Origin: Pseudomonas pohangensis
GTDB taxonomy: Bacteria > Pseudomonadota > Gammaproteobacteria > Pseudomonadales > Pseudomonadaceae
Reading direction: 5' to 3'
Length of the DNA stretch: 64,000 nt
Assembly (NCBI RefSeq): GCF_900105995.1
Contig: NZ_LT629785.1
Coordinates: forward strand, 2,604,001-2,668,000
Position 1 is the stretch's first letter. Each line of letters begins with the position of its first letter. Made by a program: the position numbers and the translations under genes. Below are positions 28,493 to 37,102 of the stretch, piece after piece. The notes under the pieces are model-generated. The model worked only from the letters and a program-made list of their open reading frames with translations. It was not told where the DNA came from and made no database searches.

Positions 28493-29304
28493 TGAACGCC
28501 CCAGCCGAACAACCAGAGCAATACCGTAAACAGTGGGACTGCCGCCGTCAGGCTGTCGATGCGGTCAAGTATTCCGCCATGGCCGGGTAGCAGATTGCTG
28601 CTGTCCTTGACCCCGGCATGCCGCTTGAACATGCTCTCGGTCAGATCACCAACCACTGAAACCGGCACCACCAGCAAGGTGGCCAGCATGCCCAGAATCA
28701 GCTCGCGCACGCTCCACTGGCAATAAATACCAACGGCCAGAGCGATCACCACGGTAGCCAGCAAGCCTCCGTAGACACCTTCCCAGCTTTTCCCCGGACT
28801 GACCTCCGGCGCCAGCTTGCGCTTGCCGAAAGCGCGGCCGGCGAAGTAGGCGCCGATATCCGCACCCCAGACCATCACCATCACCGCCAGAATCAGGGCA
28901 TTGCCATGCGGCCACTGTTTGAGCAGCAGCAAACCCTGCCAGGCCGGCAACAACACCAGCAAGCCGATCAGCAATCTGGCCGGCCTACCGGCCCAGTGCC
29001 GGCTGCTCTCCGGAAAGGTCAGTACCAGCACGCTAGCCAGCACCCACCAGGCCATGCCCAGCGCCATCAGCAAGCCGGCCAGTTGCTGATAGTTGAACAG
29101 CAGCAGCAACAGGATCGCCACCACCCCGGCAAAGCCCAGACGCTGGGGCTGCTCGCTGAAGCCGGCCAGTTGCGCCCACTCCCAGGCCGCCAGGGTAATA
29201 ACCGCCGCGATGAACAGCGCAAATGCCCCGCCTTCCAGCAGAAAAAAACCACCCAGCGCAACAGGCAGCATCAATAGCGCAGTGATAATCCGTTGCTTCA
29301 GCAT
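28489..29304 (-). CDS. cdsA: Phosphatidate cytidylyltransferase
   Basis: Makes CDP-diacylglycerol from phosphatidate and CTP at the inner membrane, the branch point of phospholipid synthesis. The 271-residue protein has seven to eight hydrophobic helices. The C-terminal CDS signature GDLTESMFKRHAGVKDSSN, followed by LPGHGGILDRIDS, lies near residues 210-245. It overlaps uppS by 7 nt and dxr by 4 nt. Confidence 0.96.
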   Translation of the reverse strand: MLKQRIITALLMLPVALGGFFLLEGGAFALFIAAVITLAAWEWAQLAGFSEQPQRLGFAGVVAILLLLLFNYQQLAGLLMALGMAWWVLASVLVLTFPESSRHWAGRPARLLIGLLVLLPAWQGLLLLKQWPHGNALILAVMVMVWGADIGAYFAGRAFGKRKLAPEVSPGKSWEGVYGGLLATVVIALAVGIYCQWSVRELILGMLATLLVVPVSVVGDLTESMFKRHAGVKDSSNLLPGHGGILDRIDSLTAAVPLFTVLLWLFGWGVQ

Positions 29305-30056
29305 TTTTTTCCCTCTACCTGTTCACTGGTCATGCCAAACCGGCGCTGCCGGCTGGCGTAATCCGCCAGCGCCGCGCGCATGGCTTCATGCTTGAAGTCC
29401 GGCCAGAACAGGTCGGAGAAATACAATTCGGCATACGCCAGCTGCCACAACAGGAAATTACTGATGCGGTGTTCGCCGCCGGTACGAATGCACAGGTCCG
29501 GCAGGGGCAGGTCAGCACCCGAAAGACAGCCCTGCAAGGCCTCGGCAGTAATCGCCTGGGGCTGCAATTCGCCCTTCTGCACACGCACAGCCAGCTGCTG
29601 AGCTGCCTGGACGATATCCCACTGGCCACCGTAGTTGGCTGCCACCTGCAAGACAAACCGGTGATTGCCGGCGGTCTCCGCCTCGGCCTGCTGCATCGCC
29701 AGTTGCAACTCCGGATGAAAGCGCGAACGGTCACCAATGATGCGCAGCTGGATACCGTTTGCATTCAACTTGCGCGATTCGCGGCGCAACGCCCCGAGAA
29801 ACAGATCCATCAGCGCACTGACCTCATCCGCCGGGCGCTGCCAGTTCTCGCTGGAGAAGGCAAACAGGGTAAGTACCTCGACACCCGCCTCGGCACAGAC
29901 CTTGATCACCGCCCGCACGGCACTGACGCCAGCCTTGTGCCCTGCCACACCCGGCAGCATGCGGCGCTTGGCCCAGCGGTTGTTGCCATCCATGATGATG
30001 GCAACATGCCGCGGCATGCCGGATGTTGCTGGAGAAGCCGGGATAGGCATTTGCAT
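29298..30056 (-). CDS. uppS: Undecaprenyl diphosphate synthase
   Basis: Cis-prenyltransferase that makes C55 undecaprenyl diphosphate, the lipid carrier for peptidoglycan and O-antigen. The 252-residue protein has the catalytic Asp23 in IIMDGNNRWAK, followed by GHKAG. C-terminal motifs include DLCIRTGGEHRISNFLLWQ and ELYFSDLFWPDF. The start may be Met1 or Met3. It begins 12 nt after frr ends and overlaps cdsA by 7 nt. Confidence 0.96.
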   Translation of the reverse strand: MQMPIPASPATSGMPRHVAIIMDGNNRWAKRRMLPGVAGHKAGVSAVRAVIKVCAEAGVEVLTLFAFSSENWQRPADEVSALMDLFLGALRRESRKLNANGIQLRIIGDRSRFHPELQLAMQQAEAETAGNHRFVLQVAANYGGQWDIVQAAQQLAVRVQKGELQPQAITAEALQGCLSGADLPLPDLCIRTGGEHRISNFLLWQLAYAELYFSDLFWPDFKHEAMRAALADYASRQRRFGMTSEQVEGKKC

Positions 30057-30068
30057 GGCAGACGACCC

Positions 30069-30626
30069 TCAGACAGCCATCAGATCCGCTTCCTTCTGCT
30101 TCACGGCCACTTCAATCTCGGCCACGAACTTGTCGGTCAGCTTCTGCACCTCGTCGGCGGCACGACGCTCTTCGTCTTCGCTGATTTCCTTTTCCTTGAC
30201 CAGGTCTTTCAACTGGCTCAAGGCATCACGGCGAATGTTGCGCACCGCCACGCGGCCATCTTCGGCCGCATCGCGGGCCTGCTTGGTAAAGCCCTTGCGC
30301 GTTTCTTCGGTCAGCGCCGGCATGGAAATCAGCAGCAATTCGCCCAGGTTGGTCGGGTTGAAGCCCAGTCCGGAGCTCTGGATAGCCTTGTCCACCGCAG
30401 CCAGCATGCTGCGCTCGAACGCGACCACCTGCAGGGTACGGGCATCCTTGACCGTCACGTTGGCCACCTGGTTCAGTGGTGTATCTGCGCCGTAGTAAGG
30501 CACCATCACGCCGCCGAGAATGCTCGGATGGGCCTGACCGGTACGGATACGGCTAAAGGCATGATGCAGCGACTCCAGACTCTTCTGCATACGAACCTGG
30601 GCGTCTTTCTTGATCTCGTTGATCAT
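30069..30626 (-). CDS. frr: Ribosome recycling factor
   Basis: Splits post-termination ribosomes together with EF-G. From MINEIKKDAQVRM the protein has 185 residues, exactly the family length. It contains the conserved FSRIRTGQAHPSIL and the helical C-terminus KEISEDEERRAADEVQ. The chosen ATG overlaps the pyrH stop by 4 nt. The longer in-frame opening to 30743 lies inside pyrH and is rejected. Confidence 0.97.
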   Translation of the reverse strand: MINEIKKDAQVRMQKSLESLHHAFSRIRTGQAHPSILGGVMVPYYGADTPLNQVANVTVKDARTLQVVAFERSMLAAVDKAIQSSGLGFNPTNLGELLLISMPALTEETRKGFTKQARDAAEDGRVAVRNIRRDALSQLKDLVKEKEISEDEERRAADEVQKLTDKFVAEIEVAVKQKEADLMAV

Positions 30627-31366
30627 TGTGCTTCCTCCTCGATCAGTGTTCCTTCGGTACCACCGAGCACAATGTTGAGCAGGGCACCGGGTTTGTTCAT
30701 ATTGAATACGCGTAGCGGCATGTTGTGATCGCGACACAGGCAAATGGCCGTCAGATCCATCACACCGAGCTTGCGATCCAGGACTTCGTCATAGGTCAGC
30801 CGCTCGAACTTTTCAGCCTGCGGATCCTTGAAGGGGTCGGCAGTGTACACGCCATCCACCTTGGTCGCCTTGAGCACCACATCGGCATCGATTTCGATGG
30901 CACGCAGGCAGGCTGCCGAGTCCGTGGTGAAGAACGGGTTGCCGGTGCCGGCGGCAAAGATCACCACTTCACCGGTCTTCAGGTGTCGCATGGCCTTGCG
31001 CCGGTCGTAATGGTCGGTGACGCCGACCATGGAAATCGCCGACATCACCAGCGCCGGGATATTCGAGCGCTCCAGCGCATCACGCATGGCCAGGGCATTC
31101 ATTACGGTCGCCAGCATGCCCATGTGGTCACCGGTGACCCGGTCCATACCTGCCGCACTCAGTGCCGAACCGCGAAACAGGTTGCCACCGCCGATAACCA
31201 GCCCTACCTGTACGCCAATGCCGACCAGCTGACCGACTTCCAGCGCCATACGGTCGAGGACTTTCGGGTCGATACCGAACTCTTCGGCACCCATCAAGGC
31301 CTCACCGCTGAGCTTGAGCAGAATGCGGTTATAGCGAGGTTTACGACCACTCACCTGCTGAGCCAT
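30623..31366 (-). CDS. pyrH: Uridylate kinase
   Basis: Hexameric UMP kinase of the amino acid kinase fold, regulated by GTP and UTP. From MAQQVSGRKPRYN the protein has 247 residues. It has ILLKLSGEALMG at residues 15-26, GGGNLFRG near 60 and FFTTDSAACLRAIEI near 145. AAGGAGAAATTC precedes the start. The order rpsB-tsf-pyrH-frr is almost universal. Confidence 0.97.
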   Translation of the reverse strand: MAQQVSGRKPRYNRILLKLSGEALMGAEEFGIDPKVLDRMALEVGQLVGIGVQVGLVIGGGNLFRGSALSAAGMDRVTGDHMGMLATVMNALAMRDALERSNIPALVMSAISMVGVTDHYDRRKAMRHLKTGEVVIFAAGTGNPFFTTDSAACLRAIEIDADVVLKATKVDGVYTADPFKDPQAEKFERLTYDEVLDRKLGVMDLTAICLCRDHNMPLRVFNMNKPGALLNIVLGGTEGTLIEEEAQ

Positions 31367-31492
31367 GATGAATTTCTCCTTTTGGCGAACGATTAAGTAT
31401 GGGCTCCGGCATTGCGCAGCAGTACTGCCAGAGCCGGCAACAGCGCTAATGATGCACCGCCGGGGAAGATAAAACACCCTCCCCATTTCGAC

Positions 31493-31522
31493 AAAAAGGC
31501 TGCGCGCGTGAGCGGGCAGCCT
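31493..31522 (-). terminator. Intrinsic terminator after tsf
   Basis: AGGCTGC (31497-31503) pairs with GCAGCCT (31516-31522). On the minus strand the stem is followed directly by TTTTTG at 31497-31492. It lies 25 nt past the tsf stop and separates the rpsB-tsf transcript from pyrH-frr. Confidence 0.8.
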
Positions 31523-31546
31523 CTTCGAAGCAGGACTGGAAGCCGG

Positions 31547-32416
31547 TTACTGCTTGCTGGCAGCGACCTGTGCAGCCACTTCTTCGGCAAAGTTGTCGAC
31601 CGGCTTCTCGATGCCTTCGCCAACCTGGAAGCGGGTGAAGGAAACGATTTCCGCACCCGCTTTCTTGGCCAGAGCGCCGACCTTGACTTCCGGATCCTTG
31701 ACGAAGGCCTGCTCGACCAGACTGGCTTCGGCGAGGAACTTCTGGATGCGGCCACCGACCATCTTCTCGACGATCTCAGCCGGCTTGCCCTTGATCTTGT
31801 CTTCGTTGAGACTCATGAACACGGCTTTCTCGCGCTCGATGGCTTCAGCGGAAACTTCGCTGGGCAGCAGGAATTCCGGGTTGCTTGCTGCAACGTGCAT
31901 GGCGATATCCTTGGCCAGATCGGCGTCACCGCCTTTCAGAACGACCAGAACACCGATCTTGTTGCCGTGCAGATAGGCATTCACCACATCGCCTTCGGCG
32001 CGGGCCAGACGGCGGATGTTGACGTTTTCGCCACACTTGGCCACCAGCGCCTCACGGGCCGACTCCTGGGCAGCGATCAGCGGTGCCGCGTCTGTCAGCT
32101 TCTCGGCAAAGGCCTTGTCGATGCTGCTGGCAACGAAGTTCTTGAAGTCGTCCTGCAGGGCGAGGAAGTCAGTCTGCGAGTTGACCTCAAGGATCACCGC
32201 CGACTTGCCATCTTCGGCAACCTTGACGCTGATTGCGCCTTCGGCAGCAATGTTGCCGGCCTTCTTGGCCGCCTTGATCGCACCGGAAGCACGCATGTCG
32301 TCGATCGCTTTTTCGATGTCGCCACCGGCCTTGGTCAAGGCCTTCTTGCAATCCATCATGCCTTCGCCGGTGCGCTCGCGCAGTTCTTTAACCAGGGCTG
32401 CAGTAATTTCTGCCAT
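31547..32416 (-). CDS. tsf: Translation elongation factor Ts
   Basis: Guanine nucleotide exchange factor for EF-Tu. From MAEITAALVKELRERTGEG the protein has 289 residues. The N-terminal UBA-like domain with GMMDCKKAL lies at residues 19-27. The core with VNSQTDFLA lies near residue 80, and the dimerisation domain follows. It follows rpsB after a strong hairpin at 32487-32509 and is itself followed by a clear terminator. Confidence 0.97.
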   Translation of the reverse strand: MAEITAALVKELRERTGEGMMDCKKALTKAGGDIEKAIDDMRASGAIKAAKKAGNIAAEGAISVKVAEDGKSAVILEVNSQTDFLALQDDFKNFVASSIDKAFAEKLTDAAPLIAAQESAREALVAKCGENVNIRRLARAEGDVVNAYLHGNKIGVLVVLKGGDADLAKDIAMHVAASNPEFLLPSEVSAEAIEREKAVFMSLNEDKIKGKPAEIVEKMVGGRIQKFLAEASLVEQAFVKDPEVKVGALAKKAGAEIVSFTRFQVGEGIEKPVDNFAEEVAAQVAASKQ

Positions 32417-32486
32417 CTTGCTATTCCTCTCGAACAGGTCATTAACCTTCGCGTCCGTCAACGCGGACATACAATTCTCAGGTGGC

Positions 32487-32509
32487 AAAAAGGGGGCCTA
32501 GACCCCCTT
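32487..32509 (-). terminator. Terminator-like hairpin between rpsB and tsf
   Basis: AAGGGGG (32490-32496) pairs with CCCCCTT (32503-32509) around CCTAGA, and the minus strand continues into TTTTT (32491-32487). It has all the features of an intrinsic terminator but lies inside the rpsB-tsf operon. It probably lowers tsf relative to rpsB by partial termination. Confidence 0.75.
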
Positions 32510-32541
32510 CTGCGCACCGGGTAACGCTTGGCGTTCCGGCC

Positions 32542-33288
32542 TTAGCCTTCGGCTTGCTCGGAAGCAGCGGCGGCTTCTTCGATGAACTCTTCGGTACCGC
32601 CACCAGTATTGCTGCGGCCACGAATAATGGCATCTGCCATGGCGCCCATGTACAACTGGATGGCACGGATAGCGTCATCGTTGCCCGGGATGATGTAGTC
32701 AACGCCTTCCGGGCTGCTGTTGGTATCAACGATGCCGATTACCGGGATACCCAGCTTGTTGGCTTCGGTGATGGCAATGCGCTCGTGGTCTACATCGATA
32801 ACGAACATTGCGTCAGGCAGGCCGCCCATTTGCTTGATGCCACCCAGGCTGCGATTGAGCTTTTCCAGATCGCGACTGCGCATCAGCGCTTCTTTTTTGG
32901 TCAGCTTGGCAAAGGTACCGTCCTGGGCCTGGATTTCCAGGTCATGCAGACGCTTTACCGAAGCACGGATGGTCTTGTAGTTGGTCAGCATGCCGCCCAA
33001 CCAGCGATGATCCACGTACGGCGAACCGCAACGTGCAGCTTCTTCAGCGAGGATCTTCGAGGCGGAACGCTTGGTGCCGACGAACATGATCTTGTTTTTG
33101 CCGGAAGCCAGCTTCTCAACGAAAGCCAGGGCTTCGTTGAACATCGGCAGGGTCTGTTCCAGATTGATGATGTGAATCTTGTTGCGCGAGCCGAAAATGT
33201 ACTTGCCCATTTTCGGGTTCCAGTAACGGGTCTGGTGGCCGAAGTGCACACCGGCCTTCAGCATATCGCGCATAGTGACTTGGGACAT
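32542..33288 (-). CDS. rpsB: 30S ribosomal protein S2
   Basis: Small-subunit ribosomal protein needed for binding of S1. From MSQVTMRDMLKAGVHFGHQ the protein has 248 residues. It has the family motifs RYWNPKMGKYIFG, VDHRWLGGMLTNYKT and IPGNDDAIRAI. The C-terminus is Glu/Ala-rich. The start follows a TCAAGGAACTATC ribosome site. Longer in-frame openings run into the leader and are rejected. It lies divergent from map and downstream of a structured leader. Confidence 0.97.
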   Translation of the reverse strand: MSQVTMRDMLKAGVHFGHQTRYWNPKMGKYIFGSRNKIHIINLEQTLPMFNEALAFVEKLASGKNKIMFVGTKRSASKILAEEAARCGSPYVDHRWLGGMLTNYKTIRASVKRLHDLEIQAQDGTFAKLTKKEALMRSRDLEKLNRSLGGIKQMGGLPDAMFVIDVDHERIAITEANKLGIPVIGIVDTNSSPEGVDYIIPGNDDAIRAIQLYMGAMADAIIRGRSNTGGGTEEFIEEAAAASEQAEG

Positions 33289-33449
33289 GATAGTTCCTTG
33301 ATTAAGTCGGGTTAGGCCTCCACGCATCCCGCCCTCCAACCCTTGCGGGCACCCAGGAAGACGTGTCGATACGTGTGCGGATTTGTGCTTTACCGGCGTA
33401 GTGCCCGCAAAGCGGCGCGTTTTATACCACAAGCGAGCCCGGAACGAAA
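33289..33449 (-). promoter_or_regulatory. rpsB promoter and structured 5' leader
   Basis: On the minus strand a TATAAA -10 box (33426-33421) is followed by a GC-rich discriminator (ACGCGCCGC), as in stringently controlled promoters; the -35 is weak. In the leader, GCGGGCAC (33408-33401) can pair with GTGCCCGC (33352-33345). The enclosed loop holds a smaller ACGT/ACGT hairpin near 33361-33374. A conserved rpsB leader bound by S2 is known in gamma-proteobacteria, and this is a plausible member. The pairing is seen; the regulation is inferred. Confidence 0.5.
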
Positions 33450-33556
33450 CAGGAAACTAAGACCGCTTGTGGCTGATCGGCCTGTCGCAGTCTGCTAGAA
33501 TCGCCCTCCCCGCATTCAGCCAGCGCGTTCCCACGCCTCCAGAATAGAGAGTTCAC

Positions 33557-34342
33557 ATGACGGTCAGCATCAAGTCGCCCGAGGAAATCGAAAAAATGCG
33601 TGTCGCCGGTCGCCTGGCCGGAGAAGTCCTGGAGATGATCGGCGAGCACGTCCGTCCCGGCATCACCACCGAGGAACTCGACCGTATCTGCCACGACTAC
33701 ATCGTCAATGTGCAGCAGGCGATTCCTGCGCCGCTCAATTACAAGGGTTTTCCCAAGTCGATCTGCACTTCGGTCAACCATGTGGTCTGTCATGGCATCC
33801 CCAATGATAAGGCACTGAAGGACGGCGACATCGTCAACATCGACATCACCGTGATCAAGGATGGCTACCACGGCGATACCAGCAAGATGTTCATGGTCGG
33901 CAAGACCCCCGAATGGGCGGACAAGCTGTGTCGCGTAACCCAGGAGTGCCTGTATAAGGGCATCGAACTGGTCAGGCCGGGCGCGCGGCTGGGCGATATT
34001 GGCGAGGTGATCCAGAAGCACGCGGAAAAGCAGGGTTACTCGGTAGTGCGCGAATACTGCGGCCACGGCATCGGCGCGGTATTCCACGAAGAACCGCAAG
34101 TGGTGCATTACGGTCGTGCCGGCACCGGCATGGAACTGCGCCAGGGCATGACCTTCACTATCGAACCGATGATCAACCAGGGTCGCGCCGAAACCCGCCT
34201 GCTCGGCGATGGCTGGACTGCCATCACCAAGGACCGCAAGCTCTCTGCGCAATGGGAACACACCATTCTGGTCACTGCGGACGGCTACGAAGTGCTGACC
34301 CTGCGCAATGATGAAAACTTCCCGCGCACCCCGGCCGCCTGA
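33557..34342 (+). CDS. map: Type I methionine aminopeptidase
   Basis: Removes the initiator Met from nascent proteins. The 261-residue protein has the five metal ligands Asp96, Asp107, His170, Glu203 and Glu234, plus His79 in the active site (VVCHGIPND). It lacks an N-terminal extension, so it is type Ia. AGAGAG precedes the ATG. It is divergent from rpsB and 26 nt upstream of glnD, as in most gamma-proteobacteria. Confidence 0.97.
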   Translation: MTVSIKSPEEIEKMRVAGRLAGEVLEMIGEHVRPGITTEELDRICHDYIVNVQQAIPAPLNYKGFPKSICTSVNHVVCHGIPNDKALKDGDIVNIDITVIKDGYHGDTSKMFMVGKTPEWADKLCRVTQECLYKGIELVRPGARLGDIGEVIQKHAEKQGYSVVREYCGHGIGAVFHEEPQVVHYGRAGTGMELRQGMTFTIEPMINQGRAETRLLGDGWTAITKDRKLSAQWEHTILVTADGYEVLTLRNDENFPRTPAA

Positions 34343-34368
34343 GCAGCCCTGACACAGGACACATAGCG

Positions 34369-37068
34369 ATGCCGCAGGTTGATCCGGAACTGTTCGACCG
34401 CGGCCAGTTCCAGGCCGAACTGGCCCTGAAGAGCTCGCCCATAGGCGCCTTCAAAAAGGCTATTCGCCTGGCCCGTGAGGTGCTGGACGAGCGCTTTGTC
34501 GCCGGCCGCGACATTCGCCGGCTGATCGAGGACCGCGCCTGGTTTGTCGACCAGATCCTCAAGGAAGCCTGGAAGCAGTTTGCCTGGAGTGACCAGGCCG
34601 ACATTGCCCTGCTCGCCGTCGGCGGTTTCGGGCGTGGTGAACTGCATCCCTACTCCGATATCGACCTGCTGATCCTGCTCGACAACAATGACCAGGAACT
34701 GTTCCGCGAACCGATCGAGGGCTTCCTTACCCTGCTCTGGGACATTGGCCTGGAAGTCGGGCAAAGCGTGCGCTCGGTTGCCCAGTGTGCCGAAGAGGCC
34801 CTGGCCGACCTGACGGTGATCACCAACCTGATGGAAAGCCGCACCATCGCCGGCCCCGAGCACCTGCGCCAGCGCATGCAAGAAGTCACCTCGCCGGCAC
34901 ACATGTGGCCGAGTCCGGAGTTCTATCTGGCCAAGCGCAAGGAACGCCGCCAGCGCCACGCCAAATACAACGACACCGAATACAACCTCGAGCCCAATGT
35001 GAAAGGTTCACCTGGTGGCCTGCGCGATATCCAGACCATTCTGTGGATAGCCCGCCGTCAGTTCGGCACGCTGAAACTCGAGGCCATGGCCGCCAACGGC
35101 TTTCTGATCGAGTCCGAATACCGCCTGCTGGCCTCGGCCCAGGAGTTTCTCTGGAGCGTGCGCTACGCCCTGCACATGCTGGCCGGCCGCTCCGAAGACC
35201 GCCTGCTGTTCGATTACCAGCGGCGCATCGCGCCAATGCTCGGTTTTCAGGACGGCGAGGACAAGCTGGGGGTCGAGCGGTTGATGCAGAAGTACTACCG
35301 CAAGGTGATGGTGGTCGCCGAGCTGAATGACCTGATCATGCAGAACTTCGAGGAAACCATCCTGCGGCCGACCGAGCCCGGCCCGGCGATACCCCTGAAC
35401 AGCCGCTTCGTGCTGCGTGACGGCTTCATGGAGGCGACCAACCCGAACGTTTTCAAGCGCACGCCATTTGCCATTCTCGAAGTCTTCGTGCTGCTCGCCC
35501 AGCACCCGGAGATTCGTGGCGTACAGGTCGACACCATCCGTCTGCTGCGCGACGCGCGCCACCTGATCGATGATGATTTCCGTCGTGATATTCGCAATAC
35601 CAGCCTGTTTATCGAACTGTTCAAGTGCCGCGAAGGCATCCATCGCAACCTGCGGCGGATGAACCATTTCGGCATTCTGGGCCGTTACCTGCCGGAATTC
35701 GGGCATATCGTCGGGCAGATGCAGCATGACCTGTTCCACATCTACACGGTTGATGCGCATACCCTCAACCTGATCAAGAACCTGCGCAAGTTCAGGCACC
35801 AGGAAGTTGCGGACGCATTCCCCCTGTCGAGCAAACTGGTGGGCATGCTGCCCAAGCCGGAACTGATCTATATCGCCGGCCTTTACCACGATATCGGCAA
35901 GGGCCGCGGCGGCGACCATTCCGAACTCGGCGCCATAGACGCCCAGGCCTTCTGCGAGCGGCATGGCCTGCCGGCATGGGACACGCGACTGATCGTCTGG
36001 CTGGTGAAAAATCACCTGGTGATGTCGACCACCGCGCAACGCAAAGACCTTTCCGACCCGCAGGAGATCCTCGAATTCGCCCAGCTGGTCGGCGACCAGA
36101 CCCGCCTGAACTACCTCTACGTGCTGACCGTGGCCGATATCAACGCCACCAACCCGACGCTGTGGAACTCCTGGCGCGCCAGCCTGCTGCACCAGCTGTA
36201 CAACCTGACCGAGCAGGCACTGCTGCGCGGACTGGACAACCCGCTGGATCGCGAAGAACAGATCCGCCAGACCCAGGCCGAGGCCCTGGAACTGCTCGAC
36301 GAGACCGAAATCGACGAGGACAAGGCCGAGCAACTGTGGAACCAGATGGGCGATGACTATTTCAGCCGTCACACACCTGCCGACGTGGCCTGGCATACCG
36401 CGGCCATCCTGCAGCACCCGGCAGATGGCGACCCGCTGGTACTGATACGCGAAACCACCGAAGTCGGGCTGGAAGATGCCACGCAGATCTTCATCTACGC
36501 ACCGGATCAGCACGATTTCTTTGCCGTCACGGTGGCCGCCCTGGACCAGCTCAACCTGAGCATTCAGGATGCGCGGATCATCACTTCCACCAGCCAGTTC
36601 ACCCTCGATACCTATATCGTGCTGGAAGCCGATGGCCGGGCCATTGGCAACAACCCGGAACGCATCGAGGAAATTCGTAACGGACTGGTGGCAGCCCTGA
36701 AGAACCCCGACGAATACCTGTCGATCATCCAGCGTCGCGTGCCGCGCCAGCTGAAACTGTTTGCCTTTGCCCCGCAGGTGTACATCTCCACCGATACCGT
36801 CCGCCAGGTCAGCGTCCTGGAGCTTGAAGCACCTGACCGCCCCGGCCTGCTGGCACGCCTCGGGCAGATATTTCTCGAGTTCGACCTGTCACTGCAGAAC
36901 GCCAAGATCTCTACCCTCGGCGAACGCGTGGATGACGTGTTCTTCCTCACCGATGCCAACAACCAGCCACTGACCGACCCGGCACTCTGCGCCCGCTTGC
37001 AGCAGGCGATCATCAGCCAGCTGCAGGAAGCCAACGGAACCACGCCGGTCAGCAGCCTCAGTTTCTGA
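34369..37068 (+). CDS. glnD: Bifunctional PII uridylyltransferase / uridylyl-removing enzyme
   Basis: Primary nitrogen sensor: uridylylates PII (GlnB/GlnK) when glutamine is low and deuridylylates it when glutamine is high. The 899-residue protein has a nucleotidyltransferase motif GGFGRGELHPYSDIDL at residues 85-100, with catalytic Asp97 and Asp99. An HD domain follows near 460-580 (GLYHDIGKGRGGDHSELG). Two C-terminal ACT domains begin near 705 and 813. It lies between map and dapC, the usual Pseudomonas order. Confidence 0.96.
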   Translation: MPQVDPELFDRGQFQAELALKSSPIGAFKKAIRLAREVLDERFVAGRDIRRLIEDRAWFVDQILKEAWKQFAWSDQADIALLAVGGFGRGELHPYSDIDLLILLDNNDQELFREPIEGFLTLLWDIGLEVGQSVRSVAQCAEEALADLTVITNLMESRTIAGPEHLRQRMQEVTSPAHMWPSPEFYLAKRKERRQRHAKYNDTEYNLEPNVKGSPGGLRDIQTILWIARRQFGTLKLEAMAANGFLIESEYRLLASAQEFLWSVRYALHMLAGRSEDRLLFDYQRRIAPMLGFQDGEDKLGVERLMQKYYRKVMVVAELNDLIMQNFEETILRPTEPGPAIPLNSRFVLRDGFMEATNPNVFKRTPFAILEVFVLLAQHPEIRGVQVDTIRLLRDARHLIDDDFRRDIRNTSLFIELFKCREGIHRNLRRMNHFGILGRYLPEFGHIVGQMQHDLFHIYTVDAHTLNLIKNLRKFRHQEVADAFPLSSKLVGMLPKPELIYIAGLYHDIGKGRGGDHSELGAIDAQAFCERHGLPAWDTRLIVWLVKNHLVMSTTAQRKDLSDPQEILEFAQLVGDQTRLNYLYVLTVADINATNPTLWNSWRASLLHQLYNLTEQALLRGLDNPLDREEQIRQTQAEALELLDETEIDEDKAEQLWNQMGDDYFSRHTPADVAWHTAAILQHPADGDPLVLIRETTEVGLEDATQIFIYAPDQHDFFAVTVAALDQLNLSIQDARIITSTSQFTLDTYIVLEADGRAIGNNPERIEEIRNGLVAALKNPDEYLSIIQRRVPRQLKLFAFAPQVYISTDTVRQVSVLELEAPDRPGLLARLGQIFLEFDLSLQNAKISTLGERVDDVFFLTDANNQPLTDPALCARLQQAIISQLQEANGTTPVSSLSF

Positions 37069-37102
37069 TATCCCGGCACTGCCAGATCAATACGGACCAG
37101 CC

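Noticed and set aside
23994..28495. Long plus-strand open frames antisense to bamA, rseP and dxr
   Set aside because: All lie opposite well-supported genes and show no start signals or domains.
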